43,452 nt of DNA. Origin: Xenophilus sp. L33 (GTDB taxonomy: Bacteria > Pseudomonadota > Gammaproteobacteria > Burkholderiales > Burkholderiaceae_C). The notes under the pieces are model-generated. The model was given only the letters and a program-made list of their open reading frames with translations, did no database searches and was not told the origin of the DNA. The DNA is taken from the NCBI RefSeq assembly GCF_009765735.1, contig NZ_LMUW01000044.1, positions 1 through 43,452 of the forward strand. Direction: 5' to 3'. Positions 7,440-16,734 of the stretch are shown in pieces (the stretch's first letter is position 1; every line of letters begins with the position of its first letter). Both the position numbers and the translations under genes were made by a program.

Positions 7440-8711
7440 TTATTTGTAGATGTAGTCGCGGACGAAAGGGTACTCCGATTGCGCGCCCCGGAGCGTCCGG
7501 GATTCCACCTTGCCGTCGGGTTTGGTCGACAGCATCTGGTGCAGCGAGATCCAGCCCTGCTCGAAGCTCATGGCCGAGCCCGCCAGGTACAGCCGGTAGG
7601 CGCGCAGGATGCGCTCGGCATTCTCGCCCTGCTTGCCGCCGCTGGCCTGCAGCACCGCGCGCGCCTGGTCGAGCTGCGCCTCCAGCGAATCGGACCAGGC
7701 CCAGAGCGTGCGCGCGTAGTGCGGCCGCAGGTTCTCGGTGTCGACCATCTCGAGGCCGGCGGCGGCGGTGGCGCGCAGCACCTCGGTGACGTGCAGCAGT
7801 TCGCCGCCCGGGAAGATGTACTTCTCGATGAAGTCGCCCATGCCGGCGCCCAGCTGCTGGTAGTCGAGCTGGCCGGAGGTGATGCCGTGGTTCATCACCA
7901 GGCCGCCCGGCGCCAGCAGGTCGTGGATCTTGCGGAAGTAGGTCGGCATGTTGACGCTGCCGACGTGCTCGAACATCCCGACCGAGGAAATCTTGTCGAA
8001 GGGGCGTGAGGTGTCGAGCTTGCGGTAGTCGCACAGTTCGACCCGCACCCGGTTCTCGAGTCCCTTCTCGGCGATCAGCCGCGTGACGTGGGCGTGCTGG
8101 TTCTTCGACAGCGTGATGCCGGTGGCGTCGACCCCGTAGTGCTCCGCCGCCCACATCAGGAGGCCGCCCCAGCCGGAACCTATGTCGAGCATGCGCTCGC
8201 CCGGCTTGAGCATCAGCTTGCGGCAGATGTGGTCGAGCTTGGCTTCCTGCGCCTGGGCCAGCGTCATGTCCGCTTCGCGGTAATAGGCGCAGGAATAGAC
8301 GCGTCGTGCGTCGAGCCACAGCGCATAGAAGTCGTCCGAGACGTCGTAGTGGAACTCGATCTGGGCGGCGTCCTTGCCCAGCGAGTGATGGCCCTTGGAG
8401 CGGGCCCGGCGCTGCAGCTGGCCCCACCAGCCGGGCCTGGTCTCGGCCGGGTTGCTGGGCAGGAGGCCGACCGCGGCATCGATGAGGTCGCGCATCGCGC
8501 CTTCGATCTGGACCTTGCCTTCGACGTAGGCCTCGCCGATCGAACCGACCTGGCGGCTGGCCAGCTTGGCCAGCGCCGACCATTCCTTGAAAGCGAGAGT
8601 GACACGGGCTCCCGGTTTGGCGACCTGGCTGCCATCCGGCAATTGCAGGGCGACCGGGACGGGGAGCGTGGCGAGCTGGGATTCAATCTTTGGTATCAGA
8701 CTTTGCATCAT
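7440..8711 (-). CDS. cfa: Cyclopropane-fatty-acyl-phospholipid synthase
   Basis: 423 residues. It methylenates cis double bonds of membrane phospholipid acyl chains using SAM. An N-terminal lipid-binding region (about 1-115) precedes the HYDVSDDFYALWLD block, the CAYY motif, the SAM-binding LDIGSGWGGL at 175-184, GITLSKNQ, EHVG and the late GGELL and HYARTLWAW blocks typical of CFA synthases. The length is somewhat greater than the 382 of E. coli Cfa, as in many betaproteobacterial forms. ATG 8711 has a second ATG directly after it and no clear Shine-Dalgarno. Its upstream region is shared with the divergent aromatic-CoA operon. Followed by DUF1840. Confidence 0.93.
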   Translation of the reverse strand: MMQSLIPKIESQLATLPVPVALQLPDGSQVAKPGARVTLAFKEWSALAKLASRQVGSIGEAYVEGKVQIEGAMRDLIDAAVGLLPSNPAETRPGWWGQLQRRARSKGHHSLGKDAAQIEFHYDVSDDFYALWLDARRVYSCAYYREADMTLAQAQEAKLDHICRKLMLKPGERMLDIGSGWGGLLMWAAEHYGVDATGITLSKNQHAHVTRLIAEKGLENRVRVELCDYRKLDTSRPFDKISSVGMFEHVGSVNMPTYFRKIHDLLAPGGLVMNHGITSGQLDYQQLGAGMGDFIEKYIFPGGELLHVTEVLRATAAAGLEMVDTENLRPHYARTLWAWSDSLEAQLDQARAVLQASGGKQGENAERILRAYRLYLAGSAMSFEQGWISLHQMLSTKPDGKVESRTLRGAQSEYPFVRDYIYK

Positions 8712-8805
8712 GGGTATTGATTTTTGCGGGGGGCCGTAGACCCGTCAACCGGGGTTGCGGGACGGCCACAAGCCGACAAGGGTTGCGGCGCCCCGCTGCG
8801 GGTCG

Positions 8806-8833
8806 TTGACAAGAAATCCTTTAGGTTTAAACT
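8806..8833 (+). promoter_or_regulatory. Promoter of the aromatic-CoA operon, with operator-like palindrome
   Basis: Consensus -35 TTGACA at 8806-8811, 16-bp spacer, -10-like TAAACT at 8828-8833. The expected start of transcription is near 8840, only about two bases before the ATG at 8842, implying a leaderless or nearly leaderless mRNA; no Shine-Dalgarno is present. The spacer holds an imperfect palindrome, AATCCTTTAGGTTT (8815-8828), and the -10 lies in the perfect palindrome GTTTAAAC (8825-8832). Either could be an operator for the MarR protein of the operon (inference). Confidence 0.55.
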
Positions 8834-8841
8834 ATTTATCC

Positions 8842-11202
8842 ATGAATAGCCTCACACCGAATCTTCGCCGGGTGCTGTGCATCGGGGGCGGCCCGGCCGG
8901 CCTCTACTTTGCGCTTTTAATGAAATCTCGGCAGCCGACGCTCGAAGTGACGGTGATCGAGCGCAACCGGCCGTTCGACACTTTCGGCTGGGGCGTGGTC
9001 TTGAGCGACCAGACGCTGGCCAACCTGGCCGCCGCCGACGCACCCACCGCGGCGCTGATCGGGCGGGAGTTTCACCACTGGGACGACATCCAGGTCTTCT
9101 TCAAGGGACGGCAGGTGCGTTCGGGCGGCCATGGCTTCTGCGGCATCGGCCGCAAGCGCCTGCTCAACATCCTGCAGGAACGATGCCTGGAGCTGGGCGT
9201 GAAGCTGGTCTTCGAGACCGACGCCACCGACGACCAGGCGCTGGCCGCTCAATACGACGCCGACCTGGTGATCGCCAGCGACGGCCTCAACAGCCGCATC
9301 CGCACCCGCTACGCCGAAGTCTTCGAGCCCGACATCGACCTGCGCCGCTGCCGCTTCGTCTGGCTGGGCACCCACCAGACCTTCGACGCCTTCACCTTCG
9401 CCTTCGAAGAGACCGAGCACGGCTGGTTCCAGGCGCACGCCTACCAGTTCGACGACAAGACCTCGACCTTCATCGTCGAGACGCCCGAAGAGGTCTGGCA
9501 GGCCCACGGCCTCGACAAGATGGAGCAGCCCGAGGCGATCGCCTTCTGCGAGAAGCTGTTCGGCAAGTACCTCGGCGGCCATTCGCTGATCAGCAACGCC
9601 ACCCACCTGCGCGGCTCGGCCAACTGGATCCGCTTCCCGCGCGTGGTCTGCGCCCACTGGACGCACCGGGTGCCGGTCAACGGACGCCAGGTGCCGGTGG
9701 TGCTGATGGGCGATGCCGCCCACACCGCCCACTTCTCGATCGGATCCGGCACCAAGTTGGCGCTCGAGGACGCGATCGACCTGGCCAACGAATTCTCGAC
9801 CGGCGCCGGCACCGACCAGGTGCTCGAAGCCTACGAGGCCCGCCGCAGCGTCGAGGTGCTGAAGATCCAGAACGCCGCCCGCAACTCGACCGAGTGGTTC
9901 GAGAACGTGCCGCGCTACACCGGCATGCAGATCGAGCAGTTCGCCTACTCGCTCCTGACCCGTTCGCAGCGCATCAGCCACGAGAACCTGCGGCTGCGCG
10001 ACACCGACTGGCTGGGCGGCTACGAGCGCTGGCTGTCCGGCACCGAGCGCGGCCGCATGCCGATGCTGATGCCGCTCCAGGTGCGCGGCCTCACGCTCAA
10101 GAACCGGATCGTCGTCTCGCCGATGGCTACCTACAGCGCGGTCGACGGCGTGCCGCAGGACTTCCTGCTGGTGCACCTGGGCGCCCGCGCGCTCGGCGGC
10201 GCCGCCATGGTGATGGTCGAGATGACCAGCCCCACGCCCGAAGGCCGCATCACCCGAGGCTGCACCGGCCTCTACAACGACGCCCAGTCGGCGGCGTTCA
10301 AGCGCATCGTCGACTTCGTGCACGGCCAGTCGAGCGCCGCCATCGGCATGCAGCTCGGCCACAGCGGCCCCAAGGGCTCGACCCAGGTCGGCTGGGAAGG
10401 CACCGACGAGCCGCTGCCGGCCGGCAACTGGCCGCTGCTGGCCGCCAGCGCGCTGGCCTACGGCGAGCAGAACCAGCTGCCGGCGGCGATGACCCGCGCC
10501 GACATGGACCTGATGCGCGACCAGTTCGTCGCCTCCACCGTGCGCGCGGCCGAGGCCGGCTTCGACTGGCTCGAGCTGCACTGCGCCCACGGCTACCTGC
10601 TGTCGGCCTTCCTGAGCCCGCTGACCAACCTGCGCACCGACGCCTGTGGCGGCGACCTCGCCGGGCGGCTGCGCTATCCGCTGGAAGTCTTCCGGGCGAT
10701 GCGCGCGGCCTGGCCGGCGGAGCGCCCGATGAGCGTGCGCATCTCGGCCCACGACTGGGCGCCGGGCGGCAACACCGACGCCGAGGCGGTCGCGATGGCC
10801 CGCGCCTTCAAGGAGGCCGGCTGCGATTTCATCGACGTCTCGTCCGGCCAGACCACCCGCGGCGCCAAACCGGTGTACGGCCGCATGTACCAGACGCCCT
10901 TCGCCGACCGGATCCGCAACGAGGTCGGCATCTCGACCATCGCGGTCGGCGCGATCACCGAGGCCGACCAGGCCAACAGCATCATCGCGGCCGGCCGCGC
11001 CGACCTCTGCGCGATCGCCCGGCCGCACCTGGCCGACCCGGCCTGGACCCTGCACGAGGCCGCCAAGCTGCAGAGCCGCGACGTCGACTGGCCCAGGCAA
11101 TACCTGAGCGGCCGCGACCAGATGTACCGCGAGATCGCCAAGCAGCAGCAGATGGCCGCCGCCCTGGCCGCAGCGCCGAAGAACACCGAGGAAGAAGGCT
11201 GA
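8842..11202 (+). CDS. abmA: Fused FAD monooxygenase / OYE-type reductase (2-aminobenzoyl-CoA monooxygenase/reductase or salicylyl-CoA 5-hydroxylase type)
   Basis: 786-residue flavoenzyme of two domains. Residues 1-400: aromatic-ring FAD monooxygenase with [10 protein letters not shown] dinucleotide motif (about 13-22) and GDAAHT at 290-295. Residues 406-770: old-yellow-enzyme (FMN, NADH) domain with QLGHSGPKG and the [14 protein letters not shown] block from H580, then RTDxCGG. This fusion is the hallmark of 2-aminobenzoyl-CoA monooxygenase/reductase of Aromatoleum (Azoarcus) evansii, which hydroxylates and then reduces the ring of anthraniloyl-CoA; the same family is also annotated as salicylyl-CoA 5-hydroxylase. 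I favour the first because of the ligase, acyl-CoA dehydrogenase and crotonase downstream, but the substrate is inference. First gene of the operon; ATG 8842 has no Shine-Dalgarno and sits at the predicted transcription start. Confidence 0.85.
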   Translation: MNSLTPNLRRVLCIGGGPAGLYFALLMKSRQPTLEVTVIERNRPFDTFGWGVVLSDQTLANLAAADAPTAALIGREFHHWDDIQVFFKGRQVRSGGHGFCGIGRKRLLNILQERCLELGVKLVFETDATDDQALAAQYDADLVIASDGLNSRIRTRYAEVFEPDIDLRRCRFVWLGTHQTFDAFTFAFEETEHGWFQAHAYQFDDKTSTFIVETPEEVWQAHGLDKMEQPEAIAFCEKLFGKYLGGHSLISNATHLRGSANWIRFPRVVCAHWTHRVPVNGRQVPVVLMGDAAHTAHFSIGSGTKLALEDAIDLANEFSTGAGTDQVLEAYEARRSVEVLKIQNAARNSTEWFENVPRYTGMQIEQFAYSLLTRSQRISHENLRLRDTDWLGGYERWLSGTERGRMPMLMPLQVRGLTLKNRIVVSPMATYSAVDGVPQDFLLVHLGARALGGAAMVMVEMTSPTPEGRITRGCTGLYNDAQSAAFKRIVDFVHGQSSAAIGMQLGHSGPKGSTQVGWEGTDEPLPAGNWPLLAASALAYGEQNQLPAAMTRADMDLMRDQFVASTVRAAEAGFDWLELHCAHGYLLSAFLSPLTNLRTDACGGDLAGRLRYPLEVFRAMRAAWPAERPMSVRISAHDWAPGGNTDAEAVAMARAFKEAGCDFIDVSSGQTTRGAKPVYGRMYQTPFADRIRNEVGISTIAVGAITEADQANSIIAAGRADLCAIARPHLADPAWTLHEAAKLQSRDVDWPRQYLSGRDQMYREIAKQQQMAAALAAAPKNTEEEG

Positions 11203-11203
11203 C

Positions 11204-11680
11204 ATGGACCTCGAAGCAAGAGCCCACAGCGAGCATCCCGACGAGCTTCGGCTCTGGCTGCGCCTTCTCACCTGCACCCAGCTGATCGAGAAGCAGGTGC
11301 GCAACGAGCTGCGCGAGCAGTTCGCCACCACCCTGCCGCGCTTCGACCTGATGTCGCAGCTGGAGCGTTCGCCCGACGGCCTGAAGATGAACGAGCTGTC
11401 GCGCCGGATGATGGTCACCGGCGGCAACGTCACCGGCATCACCGACCAGCTGGTGACCGAAGGCCTGGTCGAGCGGGTCGACGTCGCCGGCGACCGGCGC
11501 GCCTGGCGAGTGCGGCTGACGGCCCGCGGCCGCAAGGTCTTCAACGACATGGCCGAGCAGCACGAGGCCTGGATCTGCGAGGCCTTCGCCGGACTGAACC
11601 CGAAGGAGATCGGCCAGCTGCACAAGCTGCTCGGCAAGGTCAAGCAGCACACCAACCAGAACGTCACGGAAGCCCTATGA
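11204..11680 (+). CDS. MarR-family regulator inside the aromatic-CoA operon
   Basis: 158-residue winged-helix repressor. Helix-turn-helix region about 62-100 ([19 protein letters not shown]), followed by the wing with the [10 protein letters not shown] motif, where D-x-R is the DNA-contacting signature, and C-terminal dimerisation helices. It starts 1 base after the stop of the monooxygenase/reductase and overlaps the next gene by ATGA, so it is translated with the catabolic enzymes. MarR proteins in aromatic-CoA clusters are usually relieved by the CoA thioester intermediate; autoregulation from the 8.8-kb promoter is the simplest reading. Confidence 0.9.
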   Translation: MDLEARAHSEHPDELRLWLRLLTCTQLIEKQVRNELREQFATTLPRFDLMSQLERSPDGLKMNELSRRMMVTGGNVTGITDQLVTEGLVERVDVAGDRRAWRVRLTARGRKVFNDMAEQHEAWICEAFAGLNPKEIGQLHKLLGKVKQHTNQNVTEAL

Positions 11681-12531
11681 AGCACTACATCGGCGCGTCG
11701 AGCCCCATGCGCGCGCAATTCGAATCCAAGGCCGGCTACCAGGCCAGGCACTTCGCCTGGTCCTTCGAGGCCGGCGTCGGCACCGTCACCCTGAACCGGC
11801 CCGAGCGCAAGAACCCGCTGACCTTCGACTCCTACGCCGAGCTGCGCGACCTGTTCCGCGCGCTGAGCTTCGCCACCGACGTCAAGGCGATCGTGGTCAC
11901 CGGCGCCGGCGGCAACTTCTGCTCCGGCGGCGACGTGCACGAGATCATCGGCCCGCTCACGCAGATGAAGATGCCCGAGCTGCTCGAATTCACCCGCATG
12001 ACCGGCGACCTAGTGAAGGCGATCCGCCATTGCCCGCAGCCGATCGTCGGCGCGATCGACGGCGTCTGCGCCGGTGCCGGCGCGATGATCGCGCTCGGCT
12101 GCGACCTGCGCTACGGCTCGCCCGCGACCAAGACGGCCTTCCTCTTCACCCGCGTCGGCCTGGCCGGCGCCGACATGGGCGCCTGCGCGCTGCTGCCGCG
12201 CGTCATCGGCCAGGGCCGCGCTTCCGAGCTGCTGTTCACGGGCCGCGCCATGACCGCTCAGGAAGGCCACGCCTGGGGCTTCTTCAACGCCCTGCACGAC
12301 AGCGCCGAACTGCTCGGCGCCGCCACCAAGGTGGCGCGCGAGCTGGCCGAAGGCCCGAGCTTCGCCCACGGCATGACCAAGACCATGCTGTCGCAGGAAT
12401 GGTCGATGACCATCGACCAGGCGATCGAGGCCGAAGCCCAGGCGCAGGCGATCTGCATGCAGACCGAGGACTTCAAGCGCGCCTACGAGGCCTTCGCCGC
12501 CAAGCGCAAGCCCGCCTTCCAGGGAGACTGA
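11677..12531 (+). CDS. Crotonase-superfamily (enoyl-CoA hydratase-like) enzyme
   Basis: 284 residues with a 30-residue N-terminal extension before the crotonase fold. Oxyanion-hole elements are present: [11 protein letters not shown] and GVCAGAGAM (129-137). However, the two glutamates that add water in classical enoyl-CoA hydratase (E144 and E164 in the rat enzyme) are not found: the first position is M137 and the second falls in FLFTRVG (155-161). An Asp is present at 166 in GADMG, close to where dienoyl-CoA isomerase has its catalytic Asp (my alignment by eye). It may therefore be an isomerase, a ring-cleaving hydrolase or a hydratase of different mechanism in aromatic-CoA breakdown. ATGA overlap with marR. 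Confidence 0.85.
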   Translation: MKHYIGASSPMRAQFESKAGYQARHFAWSFEAGVGTVTLNRPERKNPLTFDSYAELRDLFRALSFATDVKAIVVTGAGGNFCSGGDVHEIIGPLTQMKMPELLEFTRMTGDLVKAIRHCPQPIVGAIDGVCAGAGAMIALGCDLRYGSPATKTAFLFTRVGLAGADMGACALLPRVIGQGRASELLFTGRAMTAQEGHAWGFFNALHDSAELLGAATKVARELAEGPSFAHGMTKTMLSQEWSMTIDQAIEAEAQAQAICMQTEDFKRAYEAFAAKRKPAFQGD

Positions 12532-12535
12532 ACGC

Positions 12536-13729
12536 ATGGCCGCCGCCGCTTTCGATCCGTCCACGGCGCACCTGGCGCTGCCCTTCTTCGACGAGGCGCA
12601 TCGCGCGCTGGCCCGCGACCTGCTGCCCTGGGCGCGGGCCCAGTCGGTCGACGAGCGCGACGACCGCGCCGCCTGCCGCGACTGGGTGAAGCGCCTGGGC
12701 AGCGGCGGCTGGCTGCGCTACTGCGTGCCGGCGGCTTCCGGCGGCGCGCTCGAGAAGCTGGATTCGCGCGCGCTGGTGCTGCTGCGCGAGACGCTGGCCT
12801 TCCATTCGCCGCTGGCCGACTTCGCCTTCGCGATGCAGGGCCTGGGCAGCGGCGCGATCACGCTGGCCGGCACGCCGGCGCAGCAGGCCGCCTACCTCGC
12901 GCCTGTCGGCCGCGGCGAGAAGATCGCCGCCTTCGCGCTGAGCGAGCCCGACGCCGGCTCCGACGTCGGCGCCATGGCGATGAAGGCCGAGGCCACGGCC
13001 GACGGCTTCCGCCTGACCGGCGAGAAGACCTGGATCAGCAACGGCGGCATCGCCGACTTCTACTGCGTCTTCGCCAAGACCGATCCGGATGCCGGCGCGC
13101 GCGGCATCACCGCCTTCATCGTCGACGCCACCACGCCGGGCCTGGACACCTCGGCCCACATCGAGGTGATGGCGCCGCATCCGCTCGCGACCCTGCACTT
13201 CGAGGGCTGCAGCGTGCCGCGCGGCGCCCAGCTGGGCGAGCTGCACGGCGGCTTCAAGCTGGCGATGCGCACGCTCGACATCTTCCGGGCCTCGGTCGCC
13301 GGCGCCGCGCTCGGCATGGCGCGGCGGGCGCTGGCCGAGGCGATCCGCCATGCGCAGCAGCGCAAGATGTTCGGCCAGACGCTGGCCGACTTCCAGCTCA
13401 CCCAGGCCAAGCTCGGCGAGATGGCCGCGCTGATCGACGCCGCCGCCCTGCTCACCTACCGCGCCGCCTGGATGCGCGACGACGCCGAACGCAGCGGCGC
13501 CGCGCCGGCCGGCGACCTCACCGCCGCCGCCGCCATGGCCAAGATGGCCGCCACCGAGAACGCCAGCCGCGTGATCGACACGGCACTGCAAATGCATGGC
13601 GGACTGGGCGTCAAGGTCGGCACCAAGGTGGAGAGCCTGTACCGCGACATCCGGTCGCTGCGCATCTACGAAGGCGCGACCGAGGTCCAGCAACTGATCA
13701 TCGGCAAGGCCGTCCTGAGGAACAAATGA
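12536..13729 (+). CDS. Acyl-CoA dehydrogenase
   Basis: 397-residue FAD enzyme of the acyl-CoA dehydrogenase family, with the [13 protein letters not shown] and EKTWISNGG flavin/substrate motifs, the QxRKMFGQ helix and the C-terminal IYEGATEVQ, whose E379 is at the usual catalytic-base position. It would introduce a double bond next to the thioester of the ring-reduced or ring-opened CoA intermediate, passing electrons to ETF. Start ATG 12536 follows the crotonase stop by 4 bases, with AGGGAG just before. Its stop overlaps the ligase start by ATGA. The exact substrate is an inference from the operon. Confidence 0.92.
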   Translation: MAAAAFDPSTAHLALPFFDEAHRALARDLLPWARAQSVDERDDRAACRDWVKRLGSGGWLRYCVPAASGGALEKLDSRALVLLRETLAFHSPLADFAFAMQGLGSGAITLAGTPAQQAAYLAPVGRGEKIAAFALSEPDAGSDVGAMAMKAEATADGFRLTGEKTWISNGGIADFYCVFAKTDPDAGARGITAFIVDATTPGLDTSAHIEVMAPHPLATLHFEGCSVPRGAQLGELHGGFKLAMRTLDIFRASVAGAALGMARRALAEAIRHAQQRKMFGQTLADFQLTQAKLGEMAALIDAAALLTYRAAWMRDDAERSGAAPAGDLTAAAAMAKMAATENASRVIDTALQMHGGLGVKVGTKVESLYRDIRSLRIYEGATEVQQLIIGKAVLRNK

Positions 13730-15345
13730 CCCACAGCGCCCAGATCGACCGCTTCGTCCACGACCGCCTGCCGCCGGCCGAGCAGCTGCCGGTGTTCCGC
13801 TACGAGCTGCCCGAGTTGCAGCTGCCCGATCAGCTCAACCTGGTCGAGGAACTGCTGGACAAGGCGGCCGCCAAGGGCTTCGCCGACAACGCGCTGCTGC
13901 GCTCGCCGGCCCGCACGCTGACCTACGCCGAGGCCGCGCTGGAGGTCAACAAGATCGCCCAGGTGCTGGCCGAGGACCTCGGCCTGGTGCCCGGCAATCG
14001 CGTGCTGCTGCGCGGCGGCAACTCGATCGGGATGGCGCTGGCCTGGCTGGCAGTGGTCAAGGCCGGCCTGATCGCGGTCGCGACCATGCCGCTGCTGAGA
14101 GCCAAGGAGCTGGGCGAGATCATCGACAAGTCGCAGCCCGCGGTGGCGCTGTGCGACGGCAAGCTGCTCGACGAGCTGGAAGCGGCGCAGCGCGAACATC
14201 CGGCGCTCGAGACCATCGTCGCCTTCAACCAGCCCGATTCGCCGGCCTCGCTGAGCGCCCGCGCCGCCGGCAAGAGCGGCGTCTTCCGGGCCTGCCCGAC
14301 GGCCGCCGACGACGTCGCGCTGCTGGCCTTCACCTCCGGCACCACCGGCAAGCCGAAGGCGCCGGTGACCACCCACCGCGACGTGCTGGCGATGTGCGAG
14401 GCCTGGCCGCGCCACGTGCTGAAGGCGCGCAGCGACGACATCGTGCTGGGCTCGCCGCCGCTCGCCTTCACCTTCGGCCTGGGCGGCCTGCTGGTGTTCC
14501 CGATGTACGCGGGTGCCTCGATCTACTACCACGACGGCCCCTACACGCCCGAAGGCATGGTGAAGGTCATCAACGACGTCGGAGCCACCATCGTCTACAC
14601 CGCGCCCACCTTCTACCGGCAGATGGCGGCCTTCGCCAAGGCCGCCGGCGTGCCCACCCTGCGCATCAGCGTCAGCGCCGGCGAGGCATTGCCCGACGCC
14701 ACGCGCCAGCTCTGGAAGGAAGCCACCGGCATCGAGATGCTCGACGGCATCGGCGGCACCGAGGTGTTCCACATCTACATCTCGGCCGCCGGCGACCAGG
14801 TTCGGCGCGGCGCGGTCGGCAAGGCCGTGCCCGGGTTCACCGCCAAGGTGGTCGACGACCAGGGCAACGAGGTGCCGCGCGGCACGGTCGGCAAGCTGGC
14901 GATCATCGGCCCGGTCGGCTGCCGCTACCTGGACGACGCCCGCCAGGCCGACTATGTCAAGAACGGCTGGAACTACCCCGGCGACGCCTTCTTCGAGGAC
15001 GAGGACGGCTACTTCTTCTACCAGTCGCGGGCCGACGACATGATCGTCACCGCCGGCTACAACGTCGGTGGTCCGGAAGTCGAGGACGCGCTGCTCAAGC
15101 ACCCGGCGGTGGCCGAATGCGGCGTCATCGGCAAGCCCGACGCCGAGCGCGGCACCATCGTGAAGGCCTTCTGCGTGCTCAAGCCCGGGCACGCCGGCGA
15201 CGCGGCGCTGGTGAAGGCGCTGCAGGACCACGTCAAGGCCACGATCGCGCCTTTCAAGTACCCGCGCGAGATCGAGTTCGTGGCCGTGCTGCCGCGCACC
15301 GAGACCGGCAAGCTCCAACGATTCAAACTGAGGCAGAACACATGA
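13726..15345 (+). CDS. abmG: Aryl-CoA ligase (2-aminobenzoate/benzoate-CoA ligase type)
   Basis: 539-residue AMP-forming acid-CoA ligase. The P-loop TSGTTGKPK begins at T203; GGTEVFHIY and the [23 protein letters not shown] block (A8 hinge region) follow; the adenylation Lys is K529 in RTETGK. Sequence style ([15 protein letters not shown] start, [21 protein letters not shown]) fits the benzoate-CoA ligase branch that includes 2-aminobenzoate-CoA ligase of Aromatoleum evansii. It would start the pathway by making the CoA thioester in the cytoplasm. ATGA overlaps with both neighbours show tight translational coupling. Ring substituent specificity cannot be read from sequence. Confidence 0.87.
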   Translation: MTHSAQIDRFVHDRLPPAEQLPVFRYELPELQLPDQLNLVEELLDKAAAKGFADNALLRSPARTLTYAEAALEVNKIAQVLAEDLGLVPGNRVLLRGGNSIGMALAWLAVVKAGLIAVATMPLLRAKELGEIIDKSQPAVALCDGKLLDELEAAQREHPALETIVAFNQPDSPASLSARAAGKSGVFRACPTAADDVALLAFTSGTTGKPKAPVTTHRDVLAMCEAWPRHVLKARSDDIVLGSPPLAFTFGLGGLLVFPMYAGASIYYHDGPYTPEGMVKVINDVGATIVYTAPTFYRQMAAFAKAAGVPTLRISVSAGEALPDATRQLWKEATGIEMLDGIGGTEVFHIYISAAGDQVRRGAVGKAVPGFTAKVVDDQGNEVPRGTVGKLAIIGPVGCRYLDDARQADYVKNGWNYPGDAFFEDEDGYFFYQSRADDMIVTAGYNVGGPEVEDALLKHPAVAECGVIGKPDAERGTIVKAFCVLKPGHAGDAALVKALQDHVKATIAPFKYPREIEFVAVLPRTETGKLQRFKLRQNT

Positions 15346-15737
15346 TCAAGCACTTGCAGCCGGCCGGATGGCTGCCCCCCAAGGGCTACGCGAACGGCGT
15401 CGCGGCGCGCGGCACGCAGGTTTTCGTCGGCGGCCAGATCGGCTGGAATTCGCAGCAGCAGTTCGAGAGCGACGACTTCATCGTCCAGACCGGCCAGGCG
15501 CTGCGCAACATCGTCGAGGTGCTGCGCGAGGCCGGCGCCGGCCCCGAGCACATGGTGCGCATGACCTGGTACATCACCGACCGCGACGAATACAACGCCC
15601 GGCTCGGCGAACTGGGCCCGGTCTACCGCGAGGCGATGGGCCGCAACTTCCCGGCGATGACCTGCGTGCAGGTCGCGAAGCTGGTCGAGTCGCGGGCGAA
15701 GGTCGAGATCGAGGTGACGGCGGTCCTGCCGGACTGA
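15342..15737 (+). CDS. RidA/YjgF-family protein of the aromatic-CoA operon
   Basis: 131 residues, the usual length of a RidA trimer subunit, with VFVGGQIGW, the GQALRNIVEVLREAGAG helix, MTWYITD and a C-terminal VEIEVTAVLP strand. E. coli RidA deaminates reactive enamines and imines through Arg105; here that position is Met (M106 in PAMTC), so it is not a classical RidA deaminase but one of the Rid sub-families of unknown chemistry. An enamine arises in the 2-aminobenzoyl-CoA route, so a role in handling that intermediate is attractive but unproved. Start ATG overlaps the ligase stop (ATGA); last gene of the operon. Confidence 0.88.
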   Translation: MIKHLQPAGWLPPKGYANGVAARGTQVFVGGQIGWNSQQQFESDDFIVQTGQALRNIVEVLREAGAGPEHMVRMTWYITDRDEYNARLGELGPVYREAMGRNFPAMTCVQVAKLVESRAKVEIEVTAVLPD

Positions 15738-15771
15738 GCCGGCCCGCGCTTGCGCGGCGTCTTCGGCGACT

Positions 15772-16617
15772 TCAGCGCGCCGCGCCCGAGCGCAGCGGCA
15801 CGACGCGGCCGGTCGGCGCCGGCGCGTAGTTCAAGAGGCCCGAGATCGACTGCGCGGTCTCGCAGACCCGCCGCACGATGACCTCCATGCGCGCCTCGTC
15901 GGTCTGGCCCGCGGCCAGGGTCACGCCCAACGCCGCCACGACATGCCCGCCGTGGTCGCGCACCGGCGCGCCGACCGCCGAGATGTTCGCCTCGAAGAAG
16001 CCTTCGCCTCGCACGTGGCCGCGCTCGCGGTCCGCCTGCAGCATCTCGAAGAGCTGGTCGACCGAGGCCGGCGTGGCGGCCGAGAAGGCCTCCAGCCGGT
16101 TTTCCGGGAAGAGCGCCCGCAGTTCCATCAGCGTCAGGTCCTGCAGCAGCACCCGGCCGAGCACCGTGGCGTGCGCCGGCAGCCGCGTGCCGACCGTCAC
16201 CGAGCTGGTGAACGGCGTCGGCGGCGCGGCCTTGGCCACGTAGACGATCGAGCGGCCGTCGCGCACCACCAGGTTGCAGGGCGCGCGCAGTTCCTCAGAC
16301 AGGCGCTGCAGCAGCGGCGTGCCCAGTTGCGTCAGCTCCAGCGACGCCAGGTATTCGAAGCCCATGCGCAGCACCGAGAGGCCGAGCCGGTAGTCGCGGC
16401 CGCCCTCGGCGCGTTCCAGGAAGCCCATGTTCTCCAGCGTGGCCAGCAGCCGGAAGACGGTCGAGCGCGGCAGCTCGAAGCGGCGCGCCAGCTCCGGCGC
16501 GGACAGGGAGCGGTTCTCGCGGCTGAATTCGCACAGCAGCCGCAGGCCGCGTTCGAGGGCGGGGACGTTGTAGCGCTCCGCGCCGTCATCCAGGGAGACG
16601 ATTTCTGCCGGGTTCAT
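15772..16617 (-). CDS. IclR-family transcriptional regulator
   Basis: 281 residues. The N-terminal winged helix (about 17-80, with ALERGLRLL, LSAPELARRFELPRSTVFRLL) and the C-terminal effector domain (about 95-265, with GTRLPAHATVLGRVLL and the GEGFFEANISAVGAPV block) are both complete. IclR proteins bind small aromatic or aliphatic acids. It converges on the aromatic-CoA operon (34 bp from its end), so it may control that operon, but this is only positional; the operon has its own MarR. A 7-bp inverted repeat upstream may be its autoregulatory site. Confidence 0.9.
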   Translation of the reverse strand: MNPAEIVSLDDGAERYNVPALERGLRLLCEFSRENRSLSAPELARRFELPRSTVFRLLATLENMGFLERAEGGRDYRLGLSVLRMGFEYLASLELTQLGTPLLQRLSEELRAPCNLVVRDGRSIVYVAKAAPPTPFTSSVTVGTRLPAHATVLGRVLLQDLTLMELRALFPENRLEAFSAATPASVDQLFEMLQADRERGHVRGEGFFEANISAVGAPVRDHGGHVVAALGVTLAAGQTDEARMEVIVRRVCETAQSISGLLNYAPAPTGRVVPLRSGAAR

Positions 16618-16653
16618 TTGAGGATCTCATTTCCGATGCCACGGCGGTCGCCG

Positions 16654-16704
16654 CGGAACCTTCGAGTATTGAGACCCGGAATGGCCTTGTCCATGGCGGT
16701 TCCG
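16654..16704. promoter_or_regulatory. Spaced inverted repeat upstream of the IclR gene
   Basis: CGGAACC at 16654-16660 and its exact complement GGTTCCG at 16698-16704, 44 bp apart (about four helical turns), with a further CCGGAA half-like element at 16676-16681. It lies in the 117-bp gap between the IclR and LysR genes. Paired distant sites of this kind suit a tetrameric IclR regulator, but I found no second copy at the aromatic-CoA promoter, so the call is weak. Confidence 0.25.
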
Positions 16705-16734
16705 GATGGAGGATATGCGCTTGTCGGATAACGC

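Noticed and set aside
8917..11940. Very long minus-strand open frame (about 1000 codons) opposite the monooxygenase/reductase and MarR genes
   Set aside because: Antisense shadow typical of GC-rich DNA: composition is dominated by Gly/Arg/Ala/Val/His with no domain, while the plus strand encodes well-known enzymes with intact motifs.
15744..15757. CCGCG-CTTG-CGCGG hairpin after the aromatic-CoA operon
   Set aside because: Small stem in GC-rich DNA without a T-run; not enough to call a terminator.
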